From Candidatus Pantoea varia (lineage in GTDB: Bacteria; Pseudomonadota; Gammaproteobacteria; Enterobacterales; Enterobacteriaceae), in the NCBI RefSeq assembly GCF_900115075.1, contig NZ_FOVG01000006.1, positions 167,931 through 231,930 on the forward strand: DNA of 64,000 nucleotides, written 5' to 3'. Below, piece after piece: positions 45,520 to 55,433 of this stretch. Positions within the stretch are counted from its first letter, which is position 1. Every line of letters begins with the position of its first letter. A program made the translations under genes and the position numbers. The notes below the pieces were generated by a model. The model was given only the letters and a program-made list of their open reading frames with translations. It did no database searches and had not been told where the DNA came from.

Positions 45520-46365
45520 ATGAAGGTCGCGTTTAAGCAAGTCGATGTGTTTACCTCATCCGCCTTTAATGGCAATCCGCTGGCGGTGATTATGGATGCT
45601 CAGGGGTTAAGCGACAGTCAGCTGGCGGCGATTGCCCGCTGGACTAACCTGTCGGAAACCACGTTCGTGCTGCCACCACAGCATGAAGAGGCGGACTATC
45701 GGGTGCGTATTTTTACCGTGGAAGGCGAATTGCCGTTTGCCGGTCATCCGACGCTGGGCACCGCGCACGCGCTGCTGGAGGCGGGCTGGCCAACCCGTAC
45801 GCCGGGTGAAATCGTGCAGGAGTGCGGCGTCGGTAATGTGACGGTGAAGATTAATGAGGCGGGCCTGGCATTTGCTGCGCCTGCTGCCACCCTGATGCCG
45901 TGGCAGGATGCGCTGATGGGGAACGCCTTAAACAGCGATGCGTTCGATCTGACACAAAGCCCGACCGTGGTGGATATGGGGATTCGCTGGCTGCTGGTGC
46001 CGATGGTCAGCGCCGACGCCGTGCTGGCGCTGCAGCCCAATGTCAGCGATTTGCAGCGTCTGATTAAGCATGCGGGTGTTTCGGGTGTGATGCCGTTTGG
46101 CCGGTTGCCAGAAGGTGAAAACGAACAGTATGAAGTGCGTGGCCTGTTGGTAGAGAATGGCAGCCTGACCGAAGATCCGGTGACCGGCAGCGCCAACGCC
46201 TGTCTTGCGCGTTATTTTGCAGCCGCAGGCCATACCACCTCCTATCGCGTTCGCCAGGGCACAGTCCTGCAGCGTGCGGGTCGGGTGAACGTGACCTTTG
46301 CCGGTGAGACCATCTGGATTGGCGGCAATACGGTTACCGTCATTGACGGCACCATTACGCTATGA
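45520..46365 (+). CDS. PhzF-family isomerase/epimerase
   Basis: 281 residues with the two-domain DAP-epimerase-like fold. The start KQVDVFTSSAFNGNPLAV, the catalytic Glu in TNLSETTFVLPP (about residue 46), FTVEGELPFAGHPTLGTAHAL and the C-terminal EDPVTGSANACLARYF are the family signatures. The role of most non-phenazine members is unknown. AAGGAG precedes the ATG. It is transcribed alone, divergent from the GST gene across 105 bp. Confidence 0.92.
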   Translation: MKVAFKQVDVFTSSAFNGNPLAVIMDAQGLSDSQLAAIARWTNLSETTFVLPPQHEEADYRVRIFTVEGELPFAGHPTLGTAHALLEAGWPTRTPGEIVQECGVGNVTVKINEAGLAFAAPAATLMPWQDALMGNALNSDAFDLTQSPTVVDMGIRWLLVPMVSADAVLALQPNVSDLQRLIKHAGVSGVMPFGRLPEGENEQYEVRGLLVENGSLTEDPVTGSANACLARYFAAAGHTTSYRVRQGTVLQRAGRVNVTFAGETIWIGGNTVTVIDGTITL

Positions 46366-46404
46366 AAGGCGGCGGCGTCGTGTTTTCCGCGACGCCGCCA
46401 GCGG

Positions 46405-47163
46405 TTAAATTCCCTGCCCGCCTGACGCCTCAATCCGCTGCGCGGTGATCCAGCCCGTTTCGTCACTGAGGATCGCACTGATGGCGTCGCCGATATCATC
46501 CGGCAATCCGACCCGGCCCAGCGCCGTCAGTCCGGCAATCTGATCGTTAATCTCGCGGGTATCGCGCACCCGGCCCCCACCGAAGTCGGTCTCAATCGCG
46601 CCGGGTGCCAGGATATTGACGCGAATGCGCCGTTCACCCAGCTCTTTCGCCTGGTAGCGCGTCAGCACTTCCATCGCCCCTTTCATCGACGCATAGGTCG
46701 AGGAGCCAGGATAGACCAGGCGGGTCAGCCCGCTGGAGATATTCAGGATGCGGCCACCGTCATTGATCAGCGGCAGCAGCTTCTGGGTCAGGAAGTAAGG
46801 CCCTTTGAAATGCACATTCACCAGCGCATCAAATTCCGCCTCGGTGGTGTCGGTAAACGGCTTGTAGTGTCCGTGTCCGGCATTGTTCACTAAATAGTCA
46901 AAGTGCTCCCGTTGCCACTGCTGCTGCAGTGCCTGTTTCACGTCTCCGACAAAGCGATCGAACTGGCCGGTTTCGCCGACATCCAGCGCCAGCGCCACGG
47001 CGCGCCTTCCCAGCGTCTCAATCTCCTTTACGACCGCCTGCGCCTCATCGGCATGGCTGCGGTACGTCAGAATGATATCTGTGCCTCTGGCAGCCAGTTT
47101 TAAGGCTCCATTCCGGCCTAAACCACGGTTTCCACCGGTAATTAACGCCACTTTCTGATTCAT
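46405..47163 (-). CDS. Short-chain dehydrogenase/reductase
   Basis: 252 residues of the classical SDR type. The cofactor motif is TGGNRGLGRNGALKLA, with NNAGHGHYKPF, the catalytic Ser in ILNISSGLTR and YASMK for Tyr and Lys, and the C-terminal GWITAQRIEASGGQGI. The basic residues after the glycine motif (TYRSHADEAQ) suggest NADPH use. The substrate is unknown. It is divergent from yhjC (115 bp) and may be regulated by it. Confidence 0.9.
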   Translation of the reverse strand: MNQKVALITGGNRGLGRNGALKLAARGTDIILTYRSHADEAQAVVKEIETLGRRAVALALDVGETGQFDRFVGDVKQALQQQWQREHFDYLVNNAGHGHYKPFTDTTEAEFDALVNVHFKGPYFLTQKLLPLINDGGRILNISSGLTRLVYPGSSTYASMKGAMEVLTRYQAKELGERRIRVNILAPGAIETDFGGGRVRDTREINDQIAGLTALGRVGLPDDIGDAISAILSDETGWITAQRIEASGGQGI

Positions 47164-47278
47164 CGCTCACACCTGTTGAAAAATTGAACACGGGTTAAGG
47201 ATATTCGCGAATTATTGATCTATAAACAGGGTTAAACGCGCATCACTGTTTCAATAAAAACAACAATCGGTGAACAAC

Positions 47279-48178
47279 ATGGACAAAATTCACGCAATGC
47301 AGGTGTTTGTGCGGGTGGCCGAAATGGGCAGTTTTACCCGCGCGGCAGAGAGCTTAGGCGTACCAAAAGGCAGCGTATCGCGGCAGATTCAGGCGCTGGA
47401 GAACCAAATGGCAACGCGTTTGCTGCATCGCACCACGCGCCGGGTGCAACTAACTCAGGATGGATTAGTCTATTACGATCGCTGTCTGGATTTACTGTCG
47501 ATGATTGACGATATGGACAGCCTTTTCCAGCACGAGCCGGCCTCGCTCAGCGGTAAACTGCGGGTGGATATGTCGGTGGCGATGGCCACCGGTTTCGTCC
47601 TGCCAAGGCTGCCGGAATTTTTGCAGCACTACCCCGGCGTGGAAATTGAGCTGAGCAGCAGCGACCGCCAGGTGGATGTGATCCGCGAAGGGTTTGACTG
47701 CGTACTTCGGGTCGGTGAACTCAAGGATTCGGGCCTGATAGCGCGAAAAATTGGTACCCATACCTTGATCAACTGCGCCAGCCCTGGCTACCTTTCGCGG
47801 TTCGGCATGCCGACCCGTCTGGAAGAGCTGTCGCAGCATGCGATGGTGCATTACAGCCAGCAGCTGGGTCAGGCATCACCCGGGTTTGAATATTTTGATG
47901 GCAGGCAGTGCCATTACGTTCATACCGGCGGCGTGGTGACGGTGAACAGCACCGAAACCTATCGCGCCGCCTGTCTGGCAGGATTAGGCATTATTCAGGT
48001 GCCTGCCGCCGGGATTCAGACATTACTGGAAAGGGGCGAGCTGGTGGAAGTGCTGCATCGCTTCCCTGCCAGACCGATGCCGATCCATCTGCTCTACCAG
48101 CACCGGCGCAATGTAGCACGTCGCGTGCGGGTATTTATGGAGTGGCTGAGTCAGGTGTTACAGGAGTACGTCACCTGA
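47279..48178 (+). CDS. yhjC: YhjC, LysR-family regulator
   Basis: 299 residues. The sequence from MDKIHAMQVFVRVAEMGSFT through PKGSVSRQIQALENQMATRLLHRTTRRVQLTQDG follows E. coli YhjC closely, and yhjD and yhjE come next as in E. coli. The effector domain begins SGKLRVDMSVAMATG. I use the ATG at 47279; a GTG three codons earlier is in frame. Target genes are not established; the adjacent SDR and yhjD are candidates. Confidence 0.9.
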   Translation: MDKIHAMQVFVRVAEMGSFTRAAESLGVPKGSVSRQIQALENQMATRLLHRTTRRVQLTQDGLVYYDRCLDLLSMIDDMDSLFQHEPASLSGKLRVDMSVAMATGFVLPRLPEFLQHYPGVEIELSSSDRQVDVIREGFDCVLRVGELKDSGLIARKIGTHTLINCASPGYLSRFGMPTRLEELSQHAMVHYSQQLGQASPGFEYFDGRQCHYVHTGGVVTVNSTETYRAACLAGLGIIQVPAAGIQTLLERGELVEVLHRFPARPMPIHLLYQHRRNVARRVRVFMEWLSQVLQEYVT

Positions 48179-48223
48179 ACGACTATACTTTGATTTTAAA
48201 GATAAACAGGACAGTGAAGGTCT

Positions 48224-49243
48224 ATGACAGACAAGCAGGAAAACCCGCAGGATTTGCAGCCAAAAAAGCCGCTTATCGACATTAAAACCGGCAACCACAC
48301 CGTGGATGAATCCATTGTTCGCGTGTCGCGTTTCGCCACCTGGTTTCAGGCTATTCCGGCGGTGGCGCATTTTATTCGCGCCCTTGACCGCTTTAACGAT
48401 CGGCTCGGCAGCCAGTTTGGTGCAGCCATTACCTATTTCTCATTTTTATCGCTGATCCCCATTCTGATGGTGTCGTTTGCCGCCGTGGGTTTTGTGCTGG
48501 CATCGAATCAGGATTTGCTGACCGATATCATCAACAAAATCGTCAGCAGCATCAGCGACCCGACGCTGGCGACCACGCTGAAGAATACCGTGAATACCGC
48601 CATTCAGCAGCGTGCCACCGTGGGGATTACGGGTTTACTGCTGGCGCTCTACTCCGGTCTTAACTGGATGGGTAACCTGCGTGAAGCGATTCGTGCCCAG
48701 TCACGCGATGTGTGGGAACGGAAACCGGATGACAAAGAGAAGATCTGGAAACGTTATATCCGTGATCTGCTGTCGCTGACCGGTCTGATGCTGGCGCTGG
48801 TGATTACGCTGTCGCTAACCTCGGTAGCCGGTTCTGCGCAGGCCTTGATCGTCAGTGCGCTGGGCCTGGATGGCATCGACTGGTTACGGCCTGCCCTGAC
48901 CATTATCGCCACCTCGATTTCCGTTATGGCAAACTATCTGTTGTTCCTGTGGATTTTCTGGATCCTGCCGCGTCATAAGCCGCGTAAGAAAGCGCTGTTC
49001 CGCGGAACTCTGCTGGCGGCAATCGGCTTTGAGGTGATTAAGTTTGTCATGACGCTGACGCTGCCGAAGCTGGCGACCTCGCCTTCCGGTGCGGCCTTTG
49101 GTTCCGTGCTCGGCCTGATGGCGTTTTTCTACTTCTTCGCCCGCCTGACGCTGTTCTGTGCGGCGTGGATTGCCACCGCCAAATATAAAGACGACCCACA
49201 GATGCCTGAAGCGGGCAGTGCGTCACGACACACGTCATCGTAA
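48224..49243 (+). CDS. yhjD: YhjD, YihY/BrkB-family inner-membrane protein
   Basis: 339 residues with about six helices. Segments RFNDRLGSQFGAAITYFSFLSLIPILMVSFAA, LNWMGNLREAIRAQSRDVWE, PRHKPRKKALFRGTLLAAIGFEVIKFVMT and FGSVLGLMAFFYFFARLTLFCAAWIATA match E. coli YhjD. The protein belongs to a lipid-transport-related family; certain yhjD changes let E. coli live with minimal LPS. It lies 45 nt after yhjC, so the two may share a transcript. Confidence 0.94.
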   Translation: MTDKQENPQDLQPKKPLIDIKTGNHTVDESIVRVSRFATWFQAIPAVAHFIRALDRFNDRLGSQFGAAITYFSFLSLIPILMVSFAAVGFVLASNQDLLTDIINKIVSSISDPTLATTLKNTVNTAIQQRATVGITGLLLALYSGLNWMGNLREAIRAQSRDVWERKPDDKEKIWKRYIRDLLSLTGLMLALVITLSLTSVAGSAQALIVSALGLDGIDWLRPALTIIATSISVMANYLLFLWIFWILPRHKPRKKALFRGTLLAAIGFEVIKFVMTLTLPKLATSPSGAAFGSVLGLMAFFYFFARLTLFCAAWIATAKYKDDPQMPEAGSASRHTSS

Positions 49244-49268
49244 TTCGTTAACAACAGCGGAAAATATT

Positions 49269-49317
49269 ACCCCTTGGCTATTTTTCAACCAGACTACAGG
49301 ATGAATAGCTGAGGGGT
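49269..49317. terminator. Long imperfect hairpin between yhjD and yhjE
   Basis: ACCCCTTGGCTATT (49269-49282) pairs with AATAGCTGAGGGGT (49304-49317) apart from a two-base mismatch, then CACTTTTATTT follows. It lies 25 nt after the yhjD stop and is probably the yhjD terminator, although the loop of 21 nt is large. Confidence 0.45.
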
Positions 49318-49515
49318 CACTTTTATTTAGCCCTTTCGTAGAGTATCCCGCCAGATATCGTCCGGATTACCCCGGTATCACCCGGTATTCGCAGCACCAC
49401 AGAAATTATCCTCTTTTTACCCTCGGAAGCCAGACGCGGCGCGGGTTTTCATCATTGAATGCGCTCTGGCAGATGCGTAAGATTCTTTGTCTGTATTTAC
49501 AAATAAGAAACAGTT

Positions 49516-50847
49516 ATGCAAGCCTCCCTCACAGACACGCTCGACAAACAGCAGGATCCCACGCCGGTTAACTCACGCAGTAAAGTGGTGATTGCCTCGC
49601 TGGTCGGAACGGCCATCGAGTTCTTCGACTTTTATATTTATGCCACCGCTGCGGTGATTGTTTTTCCTCACATTTTCTTCCCGCAGGGTGATGCTACCGT
49701 CGCGACGCTACAGTCGCTGGCCACGTTTGCTATCGCCTTTATCGCGCGTCCGATTGGCTCTGCCGTGTTTGGTCACTTTGGCGATCGCGTGGGTCGCAAA
49801 GCCACGCTGGTTGCTTCTCTGCTGACCATGGGTATTTCCACCGTAGTGATTGGTCTGCTGCCCAGCTATGAGACGATCGGCGTGATGGCGCCGCTGCTGC
49901 TGGCGCTGGCGCGTTTTGGTCAGGGACTGGGACTGGGTGGCGAATGGGGTGGCGCAGCGCTGCTGGCGACGGAAAATGCTCCGGCGAAGAAGCGTGCGCT
50001 TTATGGTTCGTTCCCTCAGTTGGGTGCGCCAATTGGCTTTTTCTTCGCTAACGGGACTTTTCTGCTGCTTTCGTGGCTGCTTACCGACGAGCAGTTTATG
50101 CAGTGGGGCTGGCGCGTGCCGTTTATTCTCTCTGCCGTGCTGGTGCTGATTGGGCTGTATGTGCGCGTTTCGCTCCATGAGAGTCCGGTGTTTGCCAAAG
50201 TACAGAAAGAGAAGAAGCAGGTTCGGGTGCCCATTGCGGCGCTGCTGAGCAAGCATCTGACCGCCACTATTCTCGGCACCTTTATCATGCTGGCGACCTA
50301 TACGCTGTTCTATATCATGACCGTCTATTCGATGAGCTATGGCACCACAGCAGCACCGGCGGGTCTGGGTATTCCGCGTAATAGTATGTTGTGGATGCTG
50401 ATGCTGGCGGTGATTGGCTTTGGGGTGATGGTGCCGATTGCCGGTTTGCTGGCTGACCGTTTTGGTCGCCGCAAGACGATGATTACCATTACGCTGATGA
50501 TTATCGCGTTTTCGTTCCTGTTCCCGGCGATGCTCGGTTCAGGTTCGCAGGCGCTGGTGATGGCGTTTCTGCTGCTGGGTCTGAGCATTATGGGGCTGAC
50601 CTTTGGCCCGATGGGCGCCCTGCTGCCGGAGCTGTTCCCGACGGAAGTGCGTTATACCGGCGCATCGTTCTCCTATAATCTCTCCTCGATTCTGGGTGCT
50701 TCCGTTGCGCCTTATATCGCGACCTGGCTGAATGCGCATTATGGTTTGCAGGCGGTGGGACTTTATCTGGCGTCGATGGCCGTACTGACGCTGATAGCGT
50801 TGCTGGCCTGTAAAGAGACGCGTAATCAGACGCTGTATGACGTTTAA
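49516..50847 (+). CDS. yhjE: YhjE, MFS transporter of the metabolite:H+ symporter family
   Basis: 443 residues with twelve helices. The MHS-type start VVIASLVGTAIEFFDFYIYATAAVIVFP, loop motif GHFGDRVGRKATL, GQGLGLGGEWGGAALLATENAP and the second-half LADRFGRRKTM are diagnostic of the group containing ProP, ShiA and YhjE. Position after yhjD matches E. coli. The substrate is unknown. The gene ends in a strong terminator at 50869. Confidence 0.93.
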   Translation: MQASLTDTLDKQQDPTPVNSRSKVVIASLVGTAIEFFDFYIYATAAVIVFPHIFFPQGDATVATLQSLATFAIAFIARPIGSAVFGHFGDRVGRKATLVASLLTMGISTVVIGLLPSYETIGVMAPLLLALARFGQGLGLGGEWGGAALLATENAPAKKRALYGSFPQLGAPIGFFFANGTFLLLSWLLTDEQFMQWGWRVPFILSAVLVLIGLYVRVSLHESPVFAKVQKEKKQVRVPIAALLSKHLTATILGTFIMLATYTLFYIMTVYSMSYGTTAAPAGLGIPRNSMLWMLMLAVIGFGVMVPIAGLLADRFGRRKTMITITLMIIAFSFLFPAMLGSGSQALVMAFLLLGLSIMGLTFGPMGALLPELFPTEVRYTGASFSYNLSSILGASVAPYIATWLNAHYGLQAVGLYLASMAVLTLIALLACKETRNQTLYDV

Positions 50848-50868
50848 TCCGGCTGGATGAAGGTCAGT

Positions 50869-50895
50869 AAAACCCGGCAGCCGCCGGGTTTTTTT
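50869..50895 (+). terminator. yhjE terminator
   Basis: An 8-bp stem AACCCGGC/GCCGGGTT (extendable by two A-T pairs) with an AGCC loop runs into a stretch of T, 22 nt past the stop. Confidence 0.9.
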
Positions 50896-50925
50896 ATGGG
50901 TTGAATTCAGTAAATAAAGAGGGCA

Positions 50926-51180
50926 TCAGGGGATATACATGACCCCTGAAGGGCTAAAAAGCATCGCCTTGAGGTCAGCGACAGGCTCAGGGAGCATACG
51001 CTTTTCGCAAAGACGCAAAAGACGCCATCCATGGCAGGCTCAGCGCGGTCGATTACGCACCTCATCCCTGAGGTGCGCCCGTGGCCGGGCCAACGCATTG
51101 CGTTGTTCAAAAACGCTCCCGGCGTTTTTGTCCCTGGCCCGCGATGCTTTGCTACAGGCGTATGCTCCCATCGCTTGAAG
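50926..51180. repeat. Intergenic segment packed with inverted repeats
   Basis: No gene is supported between yhjE and ilvC. Visible hairpins are TCAGGGG/CCCCTGA (50926-50949), CGCACCTCA/TGAGGTGCG (51056-51077), GGGCCA/TGGCCC (51087-51140) enclosing CAACGC/GCGTTG and AAAAACGC/GCGTTTTT. Two longer inverted repeats cross each other: AAAGCATCGC (50958-50967) with GCGATGCTTT (51141-51150), and GGGAGCATACGC (50990-51001) with GCGTATGCTCCC (51158-51169). CAGGCTCAG is repeated at 50982 and 51036. It looks like a mosaic of mobile palindromic repeats or a structured RNA. Confidence 0.6.
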
Positions 51181-51312
51181 CAGGTTAGCTGTCTGTTTGA
51201 AGATCTTGCATAGTGCTAATGAGGCAGGATGATTCTGGCAGCAGTGAAGAAGCCAAAGGCACTGGCAGCATGGTCAGGGGAGGAAAGCGTCCAGCTATCG
51301 TCTACTAACAAA

Positions 51313-51334
51313 AAACCCCGGCAAGCCGGGGTTT
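51313..51334 (-). terminator. ilvC terminator
   Basis: Stem AAACCCCGG/CCGGGGTTT with a short CAAG loop; on the minus strand it is followed by a U-run, 30 nt after the ilvC stop. Confidence 0.88.
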
Positions 51335-51363
51335 GTTTTGCTGAAAACTGTGTTGCCAGTTTA

Positions 51364-52839
51364 TTAGCCCGCGACAGCGATACGCTTCATGTCGGTCATG
51401 TAGCCACGCAGTTTGCGGCCAACGGTTTCAATCGGGTGCTGGCGAACGGCTTCGTTGACGTCACGCAGCTGCGCGTTATCGACCTGCGTGCCTTCAACCG
51501 CTTTACCCAGATCGCCTGGCTGCAGCGTGGTCATAAACTCTTTCAGCAGCGGCACCGCGGCGAAGGAGAACAGGTAGTTACCATATTCGGCGGTATCGGA
51601 GATCACCACGTTCATTTCATACAGGCGCTTACGGGCGATGGTGTTCGCGATCAGCGGCAGTTCATGCAGTGATTCGTAGTAAGCAGACTCTTCAATGATG
51701 CCGGCGTCTACCATGGTTTCAAACGCCAGCTCAACGCCCGCTTTAACCATCGCAACCATTACCACACCTTTGTCGTAGTACTCCTGCTCTTCGATTTTGC
51801 CTTCATACTGTGAGGCGGTTTCGAATGCGGTCTGGCCGGTCTCTTCACGCCAGGTCAGCAGATTTTTATCATCATTCGCCCAGTCAGCCATCATGCCGGA
51901 AGAGAATTCACCGGAGATGATGTCATCCATGTGCTTCTGGAACAGCGGCGCCATGATGGTTTTCAGCTGCTCTGACAGCGCATAAGCACGCAGTTTGGCC
52001 GGGTTAGAGAGACGATCCATCATCAGGGTGATGCCACCAAATTTCAGTGACTCGGTGATGGTTTCCCAGCCGAACTGAATCAGTTTTTCTGCGTACGCCG
52101 GGTCGGTCCCTTCAGCCACCAGCTTGTCGAAGCAGAGCAGTGAACCAGCCTGCAACATGCCGCACAGGATGGTCTGCTCACCCATCAGGTCAGATTTCAC
52201 TTCTGCAACGAAGGAGGATTCCAGCACGCCAGCGCGATCGCCGCCGGTCGCTGCTGCCCAGGCTTTAGCAATCGCCATGCCTTCGCCTTTTGGATCGTTT
52301 TCCGGGTGAACCGCGATCAGCGTCGGAACACCAAAGCCACGTTTGTACTCTTCACGGACTTCAGTACCCGGACACTTCGGTGCCACCATCACGACGGTGA
52401 TGTCTTTACGGATGCTTTCGCCCACTTCAACGATGTTGAAACCGTGTGAGTAGCCCAGCGCAGCGCCATCTTTCATCAGCGGCTGAACAGCCTGAACCAC
52501 AGCAGAGTGCTGCTTGTCTGGCGTCAGGTTAACCACCAGGTCAGCCTGCGGGATCAGATCTTCGTAAGTCCCCACTTTGAAACCGTTATCGGTCGCTTTG
52601 CGCCATGAAGGGCGTTTCTCCGCAATCGCTTCGGCACGCAGTGCATAGGCGACGTCCAGACCGGAATCACGCATGTTCAGACCCTGGTTCAGGCCCTGCG
52701 CACCACAGCCAACGATAACGACTTTTTTGCCTTTCAGGAAACTGGCACCCTCCGCGAATTCATCACGCGCCATGAAACGGCATTTGCCTAATTGTGCCAG
52801 TTGGTTGCGCAGGTTCAATGTGTTGAAATAGTTAGCCAT
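51364..52839 (-). CDS. ilvC: IlvC, ketol-acid reductoisomerase (class II)
   Basis: 491 residues, the E. coli length (class II, with a duplicated knotted domain). The start [14 protein letters not shown] has GGAG upstream; open frame continues a further 54 codons upstream but without a start signal. The NADPH site is [16 protein letters not shown] with the Arg-rich loop [13 protein letters not shown]. It converts acetolactate and acetohydroxybutyrate to the dihydroxy acids, the second step of valine and isoleucine synthesis. It is divergent from its activator gene ilvY and regulated from the operators at 52932-52978. Confidence 0.98.
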   Translation of the reverse strand: MANYFNTLNLRNQLAQLGKCRFMARDEFAEGASFLKGKKVVIVGCGAQGLNQGLNMRDSGLDVAYALRAEAIAEKRPSWRKATDNGFKVGTYEDLIPQADLVVNLTPDKQHSAVVQAVQPLMKDGAALGYSHGFNIVEVGESIRKDITVVMVAPKCPGTEVREEYKRGFGVPTLIAVHPENDPKGEGMAIAKAWAAATGGDRAGVLESSFVAEVKSDLMGEQTILCGMLQAGSLLCFDKLVAEGTDPAYAEKLIQFGWETITESLKFGGITLMMDRLSNPAKLRAYALSEQLKTIMAPLFQKHMDDIISGEFSSGMMADWANDDKNLLTWREETGQTAFETASQYEGKIEEQEYYDKGVVMVAMVKAGVELAFETMVDAGIIEESAYYESLHELPLIANTIARKRLYEMNVVISDTAEYGNYLFSFAAVPLLKEFMTTLQPGDLGKAVEGTQVDNAQLRDVNEAVRQHPIETVGRKLRGYMTDMKRIAVAG

Positions 52840-52931
52840 GGGTACTCCGGTAAGGTTGTGTTTGCTTTTTTTGTTCAGGAACGGCGATTCATGCAGCGCC
52901 GCGAATGACCCCATCATATGACAGGAATTCT

Positions 52932-52957
52932 GTTGCTTAAATTGATATATTAACAAC
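52932..52957. promoter_or_regulatory. IlvY operator, ilvC-proximal
   Basis: GTTGCTTAA (52932-52940) and TTAACAAC (52950-52957) form an inverted repeat in the ilvC-ilvY gap, near where E. coli has one of its two IlvY operators. Confidence 0.55.
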
Positions 52958-52963
52958 GTCACA

Positions 52964-52978
52964 TTGCAATAAATGCAA
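52964..52978. promoter_or_regulatory. IlvY operator, ilvY-proximal
   Basis: TTGCA-ATAAA-TGCAA is a perfect inverted repeat 23 bp before the ilvY start. In E. coli IlvY binds such TTGCA repeats, represses itself and activates ilvC when acetolactate is present. Confidence 0.65.
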
Positions 52979-53001
52979 CACCACCCAGAGGCGACGCGCA
53001 C

Positions 53002-53883
53002 ATGGATTTACGGGATCTGAAACTGTTTCTTCATCTGGCAGAGAGCTGCCACTTTGGGCGCACTGCGCGTGCAATGCACGTCAGCCCTTCCACGCTGTCA
53101 CGCCAGATCCAGCGGCTCGAAGAAGATGTCGGCCATGCGCTGTTTCTGCGTGATAACCGCACCGTGACATTAACGGAAGCGGGTGAACGCCTGCGCCAGT
53201 TTGCCCAGCAGACACTGTTGCAGTATCAGCAACTGCGCCATGTGATGGATCTTAACGGCCCGTCACTCAGCGGCGAACTGCGCCTGTTTTGTTCTGTGAC
53301 GGCGGCCTATAGCCATCTGCCGCCTATTCTCGACCGCTTTCGCGCGGAACATCCGCAGGTCGAAATCAAACTGGATACCGGCGATGCCGCGGATGCAGTG
53401 GAAAAAGTGCACTCCGGCGATGCCGATCTGGCGATTGCCGGACGGCCTGAAACCCTGCCCGCCAGCATTGATTTTATGCCACTGGGGCTAATCCCGCTGG
53501 TGCTGATTGCGCCCGCTCTGCCCTGTGCCGTTCGTACCCAGGCCACACAGCCGCAGCCCGACTGGTCAAAAATTCCCTTTATCCTGCCGGTGCAGGGCCC
53601 CGCACGGCGGCGTATCGATCTCTGGTTCCGCCGTCAGCGCATCCCGAATCCGGTCATTTACGCCACGGTATCGGGGCATGAGGCGATTGTCTCGATGGTG
53701 GCGCTGGGTTGCGGTATTGCACTGTTGCCGGATGTGGTGCTGGAAAACAGCCCGGATCCGGTGCGAAACCGCGTGCTGTTGCTGGAGAATATTGACTCGG
53801 TTGCGCCGTTCGAACTCGGCATCTGCGTGCAAAAAAAGCGGCTCGGAGAGCCGCTGATCAGTGCCTTCTGGAGCCAGCTGTAA
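53002..53883 (+). CDS. ilvY: IlvY, LysR-family activator of ilvC
   Basis: 293 residues. The start [44 protein letters not shown] and effector segments [21 protein letters not shown] and [22 protein letters not shown] follow E. coli IlvY. It senses the IlvC substrates acetolactate/acetohydroxybutyrate and activates ilvC. Its stop codon directly abuts the stop of the convergent ilvA gene, with no base between. Confidence 0.96.
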   Translation: MDLRDLKLFLHLAESCHFGRTARAMHVSPSTLSRQIQRLEEDVGHALFLRDNRTVTLTEAGERLRQFAQQTLLQYQQLRHVMDLNGPSLSGELRLFCSVTAAYSHLPPILDRFRAEHPQVEIKLDTGDAADAVEKVHSGDADLAIAGRPETLPASIDFMPLGLIPLVLIAPALPCAVRTQATQPQPDWSKIPFILPVQGPARRRIDLWFRRQRIPNPVIYATVSGHEAIVSMVALGCGIALLPDVVLENSPDPVRNRVLLLENIDSVAPFELGICVQKKRLGEPLISAFWSQL

Positions 53884-55431
53884 TCAGTGGCCTGACAGGA
53901 AGAAACGGAACGCCGGGTTCTGGCTTTCGTCATGAAAGTCGTAACCCAGATCGGTGAGGTGCTCCTCGAAACGTGGCTCATCGCTGCCGAGTTCAAAAGC
54001 CGCCAGCACGCGACCGTAGTCGGTACCGTGGCTGCGGTAGTGAAACAGCGAGATATTCCAGTGGGTCCCCAGCGTCTGCAGGAACTTCAGCAACGCGCCT
54101 GGTGCCTCCGGAAATTCGAAGCTGAAGAGTCGTTCACGCAGCGGCTTGGAGGGACGTCCGCCCACCATGTAACGCACGTGCAGTTTCGCCATCTCATCAT
54201 CTGAAAGATCGACCACCTGATAACCGCCGCTGGTGAGTTCGCTGATGATCTCGCTGCGCTCTTCCACGCCACGGGTCAGACGTACACCAACAAAGATGCA
54301 GGCTTTATCCGCATCGGCGTAGCGATAGTTAAACTCAGTGATGGAACGTCCGCCCAGCGTCTGACAGAAGCGCAGGAAGCTGCCCTGCTGTTCCGGGATG
54401 GTGACGGCCAGCAGTGCTTCACGCTGTTCGCCCAGCTCGCAGCGCTCTGAGACGTAACGCAGGCCGTGGAAGTTGACGTTGGCGCCGGATAAGACATGCG
54501 CCAGCCGCTCGCCTTTGATCTCGTGCTGCTGGATATACTTCTTCATGCCTGCCAGCGCCAGCGCGCCAGACGGTTCCGCCACGGCACGAACATCTTCGAA
54601 CAGATCTTTCATTGCAGCGCAAATCGCATCGCTGTCGACGGTGATGATGTCATCAATGTAAGCCTGACAGAGCCGGAAGGTTTCGCTGCCAATCCGTTTG
54701 ACCGCTACGCCTTCGGCAAACAGCCCGACGCGTGGCAGATCGACCGGATGACCCGCTTCCAGTGCGGCTTTCAGGCAGGCTGAATCTTCTGACTCCACCG
54801 CGATAACTTTGATTTGCGGCATCAGCTGCTTGATCAGCACCGCGACGCCCGCTGCCAGACCGCCACCACCCACCGGGACAAAGACCCGGTCAAGGTGCGC
54901 ATCCTGCTGCAACAGCTCCATCGCCAGCGTGCCCTGTCCGGCAATCACGGCCGGATGGTCAAACGGCGGCACGAAGGTGTAGCCGCGCTGTTCAGCGAGT
55001 TCTATCGCTTTGGCTTTCGCCTCATCAAAGTTGGCGCCAAACAGGAAAGCCTCACCGCCAAATGCGCGCACTGCATCAACCTTGATGTCTGCGGTCGCCA
55101 GCGGCATCACAATCAGTGACTTGATGCCCAGCTTAGTCGCGGAGAGCGCCACGCCCTGCGCGTGGTTACCGGCTGACGCCGTCACCACGCCGCGCGCTTT
55201 CTGCTCTTCATTCAGACCGGCAATCATCGCGTAAGCACCGCGCACCTTGAAACTGTGCACAGGCTGGCGATCTTCCCGCTTCACCAGAATGGTGTTGCCG
55301 AGACGCGCTGAAATTTTTTCCATAACCTGCAGCGGCGTCACCTGTGCCACTTCATACACCGGTGAACGCAGCACTGCGCGCAAATACTCGGCGCCGCCAG
55401 GCGCGTCAGGTAGCGGTTGAGACTCGGCCAT
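53884..55431 (-). CDS. ilvA: IlvA, biosynthetic threonine dehydratase
   Basis: 515 residues. The PLP lysine is in VHSFKVRGAYAMI (about 60) and the phosphate-binding loop is GGGGLAAGVA. Two C-terminal ACT-like domains start near 325 (REALLAVTIPEQQGSFLRF and RLFSFEFPEAPGALLKFLQ), so it is the isoleucine-inhibited, valine-activated form. It makes 2-oxobutanoate from threonine. It is the last gene of ilvGMEDA, starting 2 nt after ilvD with GGGAGG upstream. Confidence 0.98.
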   Translation of the reverse strand: MAESQPLPDAPGGAEYLRAVLRSPVYEVAQVTPLQVMEKISARLGNTILVKREDRQPVHSFKVRGAYAMIAGLNEEQKARGVVTASAGNHAQGVALSATKLGIKSLIVMPLATADIKVDAVRAFGGEAFLFGANFDEAKAKAIELAEQRGYTFVPPFDHPAVIAGQGTLAMELLQQDAHLDRVFVPVGGGGLAAGVAVLIKQLMPQIKVIAVESEDSACLKAALEAGHPVDLPRVGLFAEGVAVKRIGSETFRLCQAYIDDIITVDSDAICAAMKDLFEDVRAVAEPSGALALAGMKKYIQQHEIKGERLAHVLSGANVNFHGLRYVSERCELGEQREALLAVTIPEQQGSFLRFCQTLGGRSITEFNYRYADADKACIFVGVRLTRGVEERSEIISELTSGGYQVVDLSDDEMAKLHVRYMVGGRPSKPLRERLFSFEFPEAPGALLKFLQTLGTHWNISLFHYRSHGTDYGRVLAAFELGSDEPRFEEHLTDLGYDFHDESQNPAFRFFLSGH

Positions 55432-55433
55432 TT

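Noticed and set aside
52840..53001. A longer ilvC start giving a 545-residue protein
   Set aside because: The extension has no family similarity and covers the ilvY operators; the internal ATG at 52839 has a good ribosome-binding site and gives the standard 491 residues.
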